A DNA stretch of 11,543 nt from positions 1 to 11,543 of the forward strand of contig SLSB01000233.1 in NCBI GenBank assembly GCA_007130675.1. Reading direction: 5' to 3'. This DNA comes from Candidatus Hydrogenedentota bacterium (lineage in GTDB: Bacteria; Hydrogenedentota; Hydrogenedentia; Hydrogenedentales; SLHB01). Positions 6,443 through 11,543 of this stretch are shown piece after piece. The notes beneath the pieces were generated by a model. It made no database searches, was not told the origin of the DNA, and saw only the letters and a list, made by a program, of their open reading frames with translations. A program made the translations under genes and the position numbers. Positions within the stretch are counted from its first letter, which is position 1. Each line of letters begins with the position of its first letter.

Positions 6443-6458
6443 TGGCATGGAAGTTGCT
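6443..6458 (+). promoter_or_regulatory. Sigma-54 (-24/-12) promoter of the pseudopilin operon
   Basis: TGGCATG-GAAG-TTGCT matches the sigma-54 consensus TGGCACG-N4-TTGCA closely. The invariant GG (6444-6445) and GC (6456-6457) are exactly 12 bases apart. Transcription would start near 6468-6469, about 40 bases before ATG 6508. It lies directly behind the sigma-54 activator gene and is the best such site I found in the window. Confidence 0.85.
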
Positions 6459-6507
6459 TTCTAGAGAAGAACACATGATATGGGGACCTAACGACAGGAC
6501 GACAGCT

Positions 6508-6960
6508 ATGAAACGACCAGTCATCCGAGCACGGCGACGGAGGCTCCCGGACAATGCGGGCGTGACGCTTTTCGAAGTCATGGTCGCGGCGGGGGTTACG
6601 CTTGTCGCGATCGTGGCCGCCATGGGCTCAGTTGTCAGCATTGCCTCCACCAGCACGGTGTCCGAGACCCAAATTATGGCCACCAACATCATATCGAGCG
6701 TGATGGAGCAATTGCGCACGATACCGACCAGTGATGTCGTGGCCTTTGATCCGCCCGCCGACCTTGCCCGCCGAACTGGAACGGCGATCCAAGTAACCTG
6801 TTTTGACACCAGCGGCGACGGGCACCAGACACCGTTTGACCCAAGCGCGGCGGGCGTCACCCTGCCCAATCCACTGCCAGTCGAGGTGATGGTAACGTGG
6901 CGCGATAATCACGGCCGGCCCTATACCAAGCGTTCAAGTGCACTGCTTCCGAGGAGATGA
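6508..6960 (+). CDS. Type IV pseudopilin, PilV/GspI-like
   Basis: Small prepilin-like protein of 150 residues. The leader is 18 residues and Arg-rich (ARRRRLPDNAG), followed by the prepilin peptidase site G18/VTLFEV. Glu sits at position +5 and the N-terminal hydrophobic helix runs to about residue 45. The VTLFEVMVA signature is typical of minor pilins of the PilV/GspI group. The globular part holds a D-T-S-G-D-G loop (100-105), of calcium-binding type. ATG 6508 is chosen because AGGA (6496-6499) precedes it by eight bases. It also gives a normal leader and lies downstream of the sigma-54 start, whereas the in-frame ATG 6376 lies upstream of the promoter. First gene of the operon; three bases separate it from the next. 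Confidence 0.85.
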   Translation: MKRPVIRARRRRLPDNAGVTLFEVMVAAGVTLVAIVAAMGSVVSIASTSTVSETQIMATNIISSVMEQLRTIPTSDVVAFDPPADLARRTGTAIQVTCFDTSGDGHQTPFDPSAAGVTLPNPLPVEVMVTWRDNHGRPYTKRSSALLPRR

Positions 6961-6963
6961 CCC

Positions 6964-7530
6964 ATGAACAAACGCGGATTTACACTGCTCGAGCTGATGA
7001 TATCGATCGCGGTACTCGCGATCGTTTCAGGCGCCCTGTATACGGCCTCGATGGTGCTTACGCAGGCGGCCCAATCGCAGGAAGCCAAGACCACGACGAT
7101 CGACAATGCGCAAAGCGGCATGATGCTTATGGTGCGCAATATCCGGCAGGCGAGCGCCAACAGTATCAACTGGAATGACTTGCCCGGGCCGGTGTTGACC
7201 TTTCGCGCGGCACAGGACGTGAGCGGCAACGGCACGGCGGTGGATATCGGCGTGAATCTCGAGCTGGGTCCCGTGCGCACCCTGACGCGCGATGTGAATG
7301 ATCTCAACGGCGACGGGATCACCGACCGCCAGCTCGTTTTGGTGGAAGGCGGCCAGGCGCGCGTCATCACCAACGGGTTGCTTCCCGATGATGGCGTCTT
7401 GAATCGGGGATTGTGGTTCGAGCAGGTGGGCCGGGGCGTGCGCATCACGCTTCAGACGGAAGAAGCCGTACTCCATCAGACGATGCCCATGCGAACCACG
7501 TTGGTCGAAACGGTTGTGCCCCGAAACTGA
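6964..7530 (+). CDS. Type IV pseudopilin, PilW/GspJ-like
   Basis: Prepilin of 188 residues with a textbook N-terminus: five-residue leader MNKRG, cleavage before Phe, then FTLLELMISIAVLAIVSG with Glu at +5. The size, the DNAQSGMMLMVRNIRQAS helix and a following beta-rich domain fit the PilW/GspJ group of minor pseudopilins. Residues 113-121 (D-L-N-G-D-G-I-T-D) form a dockerin/EF-type calcium loop with ligands at the expected spacing. GAGGAG (6951-6956) inside the end of the previous gene gives the RBS, seven bases before ATG 6964, which implies tight translational linkage. It would be processed by a prepilin peptidase and assembled into a pilus or pseudopilus tip at the inner membrane. No peptidase is encoded in the window. 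Confidence 0.88.
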   Translation: MNKRGFTLLELMISIAVLAIVSGALYTASMVLTQAAQSQEAKTTTIDNAQSGMMLMVRNIRQASANSINWNDLPGPVLTFRAAQDVSGNGTAVDIGVNLELGPVRTLTRDVNDLNGDGITDRQLVLVEGGQARVITNGLLPDDGVLNRGLWFEQVGRGVRITLQTEEAVLHQTMPMRTTLVETVVPRN

Positions 7531-7638
7531 GGAAAACGAACCATGTGCTCTTATGAAAATGCCCGAAAATGGAACGCATCGTGTTGGAATGCGGCAGCGT
7601 GCCGCGCCCATGCGAAGCACCGGGCGGGAGGTTTGCTC
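7531..7638 (+). other. Ambiguous in-frame leader of the PilX/GspK-like gene
   Basis: From ATG 7543 the frame runs straight into the next gene and would add 32 residues rich in Cys, Trp, His and Ala (four Cys). GAGG at 7529-7532 sits ten bases before that ATG, so translation from it cannot be excluded. The extension would place the prepilin cleavage site at residue 43, which is unusually far. Confidence 0.4.
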
Positions 7639-9315
7639 ATGCAATCTACCACACGTTCGAACAAAGCTGGAATTGCCCTGCTTACCGCGACGATCTTCCT
7701 CGCCGTCGCCATGTTGATTCTCGCGTACATGACCTCGCGGGTGGTGCAACAGAATTCGCAGGTCAACCGCTATGTCGAGTTCAAAGACTGTTTTCTCGGG
7801 CTGGAATCTGCGTATGCGCAGTCGCTTGCCGACATCGAGACAGGGAACACCGGTATGCTCGGACTCGGCACATGGTCGCCCTTCGATGGCGGCAGCTTCG
7901 CATTGCCGACCTTTGACACCGAAGACATTGCGCCGTTGCAAGTTCCGGGCATGCCCAACGTCGAGTACATGGCCGTGGCCCAGAATTGGGGCAACGACGG
8001 CATCGACAATACCGGCGACGGGAGCATCGACAACGACGCGGAGCAATGGGTGTACACACTGCATCTCTTCGCGCGCAACGCAGGTATCCAGCGGCGCGCC
8101 GAGGTCGTGGTCAGGGCCACCGACGTCAATGTCTGGCGCAATGCTATCTTTGGCGGCACCGGGCAGGCGGGCGGTCTGATCAACGGCAACGTCAGTGTTC
8201 ACGGGTCGGTGCATCTGCTCGGCACCGATATCGCGGCCGGCGGGTTGGCCGTGGCCGCCATCGATATGAGCGGGACGAGCCTCATACATAACAACTATAA
8301 GACCCTCTCGGCCGCCCTTCGGGCACGCATCCCAGCACCGCCGCAACGCATGTGGAACGGAGAACTCGTCGAAACACTCAATTCCACTCTTCGCGTCAAG
8401 AACGGTCTGGTGGGCATGTCGGGCAACTCCGAAATCGGCGAACCCGACATTCCCGGAAGTGGGTTCAAGGAAACCATGGACGGCACCTTTATCAACGACG
8501 GCTGGACCGGCAACAGCGTTCAAAACGACGGCGGCCGGGGCATTCCAACGCGCGTATCCAGTGATAACGGATGGGATGAGTATTACGATCTGGGCGACAG
8601 GGTTAGTTTGCCGGTCTTTGCCGATGACTGGCGCGAACCGGTAACCGGTGCCACGGTGCTCAACCCGAACACCGGTGTCAACTACAGCCACGAAGAGTAC
8701 TTCGAGACGCTGGCCGGCACTCCCTACGAAGGCGACATAGTGATCAATGCCCGCAACGATTTTTTCTACTACAACGCCACCCGGCCCAACGACACTGACC
8801 CGGCGAACCGCCTGCCTACCGACAACTACCTGCTCTTCGACTCCGACACCAACGTGTTCGAGATAAATGGCCAGATCGAGGTCAACGGCAACTTTACTCT
8901 CACCGGGCAGGGCAACCAACGCACCATGAACTATACCGGCCGGGCCGCGATTCTCGTGCGCGGTGATGCGGCCATCGAAGTCAACCTGCTCTCGAGGAAT
9001 GCCGACGGCTCGACGGACAACAGCTTTCCGATAGCCAACTGCATCGGCATCATGGCGGAAAACAATATGGACGTCGGCATGACCGCCCAACTGACAATCA
9101 TGGGCGGGTTTTACGCCCAGAACCGTGTGCGAAGCCAGAGACAGAGCACCATTCTGGGAACAATGGTTGGCAATTACTTTGACATGGGAACGAACGTGCC
9201 CGATATCTATCAGGTTCCTGCTCTTGCGGATAACCTCCCGTATGGTATGATTGGGGCGTATCCGCTGTTGGTGTTCCAGCAGATGTCCTGGAGAGAACTG
9301 GGCGTGGATGTATGA
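7639..9315 (+). CDS. Large pseudopilin-like protein, PilX/GspK-like
   Basis: Secreted or membrane-anchored protein of 558 residues. The start at ATG 7639 has the strong site GGGAGG (7626-7631) seven bases upstream and yields an 11-residue leader ending in KAG, then a hydrophobic helix IALLTATIFLAVAMLILAYM (12-31). It lacks the usual Glu at +5, as many PilX and GspK proteins do. Behind it lies a long Asn/Gly/Asp-rich, probably beta-rich region. An NDGIDNTGDGSIDND stretch (119-133) looks like a calcium loop. Repeating INGNVSVHGSVHL, IEVNGNFTLTG and LTIMGGFYAQ segments resemble the beta-helix-like domain often fused to PilX-type N-termini. Its place after PilV- and PilW-like genes mirrors the I-J-K order of type II secretion minor pseudopilins. 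Adhesion or tip priming is inference. It overlaps the next gene by four bases (ATGA). Confidence 0.78.
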   Translation: MQSTTRSNKAGIALLTATIFLAVAMLILAYMTSRVVQQNSQVNRYVEFKDCFLGLESAYAQSLADIETGNTGMLGLGTWSPFDGGSFALPTFDTEDIAPLQVPGMPNVEYMAVAQNWGNDGIDNTGDGSIDNDAEQWVYTLHLFARNAGIQRRAEVVVRATDVNVWRNAIFGGTGQAGGLINGNVSVHGSVHLLGTDIAAGGLAVAAIDMSGTSLIHNNYKTLSAALRARIPAPPQRMWNGELVETLNSTLRVKNGLVGMSGNSEIGEPDIPGSGFKETMDGTFINDGWTGNSVQNDGGRGIPTRVSSDNGWDEYYDLGDRVSLPVFADDWREPVTGATVLNPNTGVNYSHEEYFETLAGTPYEGDIVINARNDFFYYNATRPNDTDPANRLPTDNYLLFDSDTNVFEINGQIEVNGNFTLTGQGNQRTMNYTGRAAILVRGDAAIEVNLLSRNADGSTDNSFPIANCIGIMAENNMDVGMTAQLTIMGGFYAQNRVRSQRQSTILGTMVGNYFDMGTNVPDIYQVPALADNLPYGMIGAYPLLVFQQMSWRELGVDV

Positions 9316-9845
9316 GCAAAGAAGAGCTTCTTGACGGTTTACGGAAAAACTGGTACCTCATAGCAGCCCTTGCCGTCATTGGGGTGTTCGTGGTGGTCAG
9401 GCTCATGGCGGACTCGGGCACGGCCCCCGCCGTGGACACGGCGGAGGCGCCGCAGCTTCCGCCCGCTCGCGAAAGCCTCGGGGCTCTCGAGCAAGCCACC
9501 CGGCCCGACGAACAGGCCCGGGCACGCAGGCAAATCGAGGAATACCAGCAGACGATCGAGGCTGAGCCCGAGGCCGAGAATACCCCCGCGTATTTGATGG
9601 CCATGGGAAATCTTTACCGGCAACGGTTGAGCGACCTTGAGAGCGCGGCAACCTGTTACGAGCGCATCATCCTCGAGTTTCCCGACGCGGAAGAGGCTCG
9701 CCTCGCATTTATCCAGCTCGAGGCCTGCTACCTCACCCTCGAAGATACCACCGGATTGCGATGGGTCTATACGAAGATGCTCGAGGCCTTCCCGGAAGAT
9801 TCCCAGGAGCACCAGTACGCCGCCACGAACCTCCGAGACCTGTAA
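9312..9845 (+). CDS. Membrane-anchored TPR-like protein
   Basis: A 177-residue protein with a short cytoplasmic N-terminus (MSKEELLDGLRKNW), one transmembrane helix at about 15-32, a Pro/Ala/Glu-rich linker (33-65), a charged helical stretch (about 66-88), and two or more TPR-like helix pairs at about 92-175 (AYLMAMGNLYRQRLSDLESA then CYERIILEFPDAEEARLAFI). The topology suggests that the TPRs face the periplasm. Its ATG overlaps the stop of the PilX-like gene (ATGA), so the two are translationally coupled and it is the last gene of the sigma-54 operon. The gene position suggests an assembly or scaffold partner for the pseudopilins. TPR proteins such as PilF/PilW assist pilus biogenesis elsewhere, but I see no clear orthology. 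The function is not assigned. Confidence 0.78.
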   Translation: MSKEELLDGLRKNWYLIAALAVIGVFVVVRLMADSGTAPAVDTAEAPQLPPARESLGALEQATRPDEQARARRQIEEYQQTIEAEPEAENTPAYLMAMGNLYRQRLSDLESAATCYERIILEFPDAEEARLAFIQLEACYLTLEDTTGLRWVYTKMLEAFPEDSQEHQYAATNLRDL

Positions 9846-10074
9846 CCCGCGCGGATGAGGTTTTCAACGTCCTGTACACGGGCAGGGGCCGTGAAGGAAG
9901 CATCCCAGCCGTCCTTGTTTCCGTTATAGGCCCCCCGCCGCCGGCGGCCGGGACAGTCCAGACATGCGGGCTGTACGAGCACCAATCCTTACGGTCATAA
10001 TAGGCGGGTCCGGCAATTGAAGACTCGCCGCCTCGGCGGTCCAGGCCATATGTCACCAGTAGGTTTTGTTTCTT
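9846..10074. other. Intergenic gap before the polymerase gene
   Basis: A gap of 229 bases with no supported gene. It contains two GC-rich dyads: a perfect 12-bp palindrome GCCGCCGGCGGC (9937-9948) and CCGCC-TC-GGCGG (10028-10039). Neither is followed by a T-run, so neither is a convincing intrinsic terminator, although one may end the pseudopilin transcript. I see no clear LexA-type operator. The bases just before the polymerase start are T-rich (10064-10074). Confidence 0.4.
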
Positions 10075-11543
10075 GTGATTCCGTTGCATGTACATAGCCA
10101 TTACTCGCTGCAGGAAGGAACCGCCACGCCTTCGCAACTGGTCGAACGGGCGGTTTCTTACGGCCTGTCCGCATTGGCGCTTACCGACACCGGCGGACTG
10201 TATGGCGCCATTCCGTTTTACCAGGCCGCCCGCGCCGCCGGCATTAAGCCGCTGATTGGCGCATGCCTCGACCATGTGGTGTTGCTGGCCCGAGACCGCG
10301 AGGGCTATGCCCAGCTCTGCCAGATGGTTACGGCCTACCATCTTGATGAAGGGTTCGCGCTTGCCCCACAGTTGCGTGACTGCGGGCGGGTGTTCGCGAT
10401 TTCCGGAGACGTCGAGCGTATCCAGCGGCTTTGCCGGGGCGGGGTAACGCCTCTGGTTGCCCTGACCCATCACGGCGACGCGGCTTCACGCTACCAGGCC
10501 ACCCGGCAATTCGACCTGGCTTCGGAACTCGGGCTGCGTTGCGTGGCGGTGAATCCCGTGTATTTTCTGCGTCCTGAAGACTACCGCATCCACCGGGTGC
10601 TGGCCGCGATCCGCCACAACGCCACGGTCGACACGCTCGAAGAGGGAGATGCCGCGCACCCGGGCTGCTGGTTTCGGTCGCCCGAGGAGATGCGGCGGCT
10701 GTATGCGGATTGGCCTGAAGCGCTTGAAAACGCGGAATGGGTTGCCGGGGAGTGCAATATCGAGCTTTCACTCGGGACGCCGCTGTTTCCCGGGTTTGAA
10801 CTTCCCCCGGACGAGACGCCGTTTTCGTATTTGTGGAAACGCGCGTTCGAGGGGTTGCAACGCCGGTACCGGCCGCTTACCCGCCAGGTTGTGGAACGGC
10901 TGCATTATGAACTCGACGTTATCGAGCGCCTGGGTTTTGCCCCTTACTTCATTATCGTTTGGGACATTGTCAATTTCGCGCGTGAGCGCAGCATCCCGAT
11001 AGTGGGGCGGGGGTCCGCCGCGAACAGCCTCGTGGCCTACGCCCTCGGCATCACCCGCGTTGACCCATTCAAGTACGACCTGTATTTCGAGCGGTTTTTG
11101 AACCCTTCCCGAAGTGATTGCCCGGATATCGACCTCGATATCTGCTGGCGCCGCCGCGAACAGGTCGTCGATTACGTGTATCAGCGGTATGGCGCCGAAC
11201 ATGTCGCCATGCTTGCGTCCTTCAACACCTTCCAGGCCCGTTCGGCCGTGCGCGAGGTGGCCCGGGCCATGGGGCTCGGCAGCGGCGAGATAGGCGAGGT
11301 CACGCGCCGGCTGCCCCACTACCACGCGGGCGACATCAAGACCGTGGTCGAACATTTGCCCGAATGCCGCGGACTGCCCATTCATGAAGAGCCCTGGCGG
11401 TCGATTGTGAGTATCGCCGAGACCATCGACCAGTATCCCCGCCATATTTCATTGCACCCCTGCGGACTGGTGATCGCTCCCGAGCCGCTTACCCGCTTCG
11501 TACCGCTTCAACGCGCCGCCAAGGGTATCGTGGTCACCCAGTA
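10075..11543 (+). CDS. dnaE: DnaE-family DNA polymerase III alpha subunit, N-terminal part (3' end outside window)
   Basis: Replicative-type polymerase; 489 complete codons are visible and the frame is open at the window edge. GTG 10075 is the start because it immediately precedes LHVHSHYSLQEGT, the first strand of the PHP domain, with a weak TAGG (10060-10063) upstream. The PHP domain is degenerate: His5 and His7 remain, but the usual TDH becomes T-D-T (37-39), and the region before the polymerase core is only about 240 residues against about 280 or more in typical DnaE. The core is intact: LGFAPYFIIVWDIV, VGRGSAANSLVAYALGITRVDP (Gly311-Asn317 loop), FERFLNPSR and the catalytic PDIDLD (Asp351, 353, 355), then RHISLHPCG. 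The GRGSAANS form resembles DnaE2/ImuC-like enzymes more than the GPGRGS of E. coli DnaE, so an accessory polymerase is possible. No imuA or imuB is in view. Confidence 0.88.
   Translation, partial: MIPLHVHSHYSLQEGTATPSQLVERAVSYGLSALALTDTGGLYGAIPFYQAARAAGIKPLIGACLDHVVLLARDREGYAQLCQMVTAYHLDEGFALAPQLRDCGRVFAISGDVERIQRLCRGGVTPLVALTHHGDAASRYQATRQFDLASELGLRCVAVNPVYFLRPEDYRIHRVLAAIRHNATVDTLEEGDAAHPGCWFRSPEEMRRLYADWPEALENAEWVAGECNIELSLGTPLFPGFELPPDETPFSYLWKRAFEGLQRRYRPLTRQVVERLHYELDVIERLGFAPYFIIVWDIVNFARERSIPIVGRGSAANSLVAYALGITRVDPFKYDLYFERFLNPSRSDCPDIDLDICWRRREQVVDYVYQRYGAEHVAMLASFNTFQARSAVREVARAMGLGSGEIGEVTRRLPHYHAGDIKTVVEHLPECRGLPIHEEPWRSIVSIAETIDQYPRHISLHPCGLVIAPEPLTRFVPLQRAAKGIVVTQ

Noticed and set aside
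7027..9090. 687-residue open frame on the - strand opposite the pseudopilin genes
   Set aside because: It runs antisense across two genes with clear prepilin signatures, has no recognisable domain, and long antisense frames are expected in GC-rich coding DNA. It is a codon shadow.

Overview
The window is a stretch of a bacterial genome of moderately high GC in which every supportable gene lies on the + strand. It holds eight protein-coding genes likely to be whole, plus a partial gene at each end. There is no rRNA, tRNA, CRISPR array, transposase or integrase. The mix of genes (lipoyl synthase, a DUF4382-like lipoprotein, NtrC-type two-component regulation, minor pseudopilins, a DnaE-type polymerase) and the composite palindromic intergenic repeat suggest an uncultured, didermic lineage of the Hydrogenedentota / Planctomycetota / Verrucomicrobiota kind. 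That assignment is a low-confidence impression from protein style, not something the sequence proves.

Layout. (1) Positions 1-495: the C-terminal part of lipoyl synthase LipA. (2) 496-1031: a long gap. Its core (564-812) is a composite palindrome of two inverted three-hairpin modules plus a fragment of a third. (3) 1032-1268: a free-standing 78-residue E2-type lipoyl domain, a plausible substrate of the LipA encoded upstream. (4) 1591-2616: a secreted lipoprotein with a DUF4382-like domain, a DUF5666-like domain and a tandem-repeat Glu/Asp/Pro tail, followed by a strong intrinsic terminator at 2680-2728. (5) 2763-6288: a translationally coupled two-component pair. It consists of a membrane histidine kinase (CHASE4-HAMP-PAS-HisKA-HATPase) and a sigma-54-dependent NtrC-family activator. 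(6) 6289-6507: a regulatory gap with an almost consensus sigma-54 promoter (6443-6458), an overlapping extended -10 element and a short dyad about 115 bp upstream of the expected start. (7) 6508-9845: a tight four-gene operon of three pseudopilin-like proteins in the order I/PilV-like, J/PilW-like, K/PilX-like, and a membrane-anchored TPR-like protein. (8) 10075 to the end: the N-terminal part of a DnaE-family DNA polymerase with a shortened and degenerate PHP domain.

The main biological unit is regions 5-7. The kinase probably senses an extracytoplasmic signal and phosphorylates the NtrC-like activator. The only strong sigma-54 promoter I found lies just downstream of that activator and just upstream of the pseudopilin operon. 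This arrangement resembles PilS/PilR control of type IV pili, but with a different sensor and with minor rather than major pilins as the nearest target. All three pseudopilins carry a D-x-x-G-D-G loop of calcium-binding type, which suggests a calcium-stabilised tip complex. I saw no clearly novel defence or mobile system. The most unusual items are the sigma-54/pseudopilin module, the free-standing lipoyl domain, the composite palindrome and the reduced PHP domain of the polymerase.
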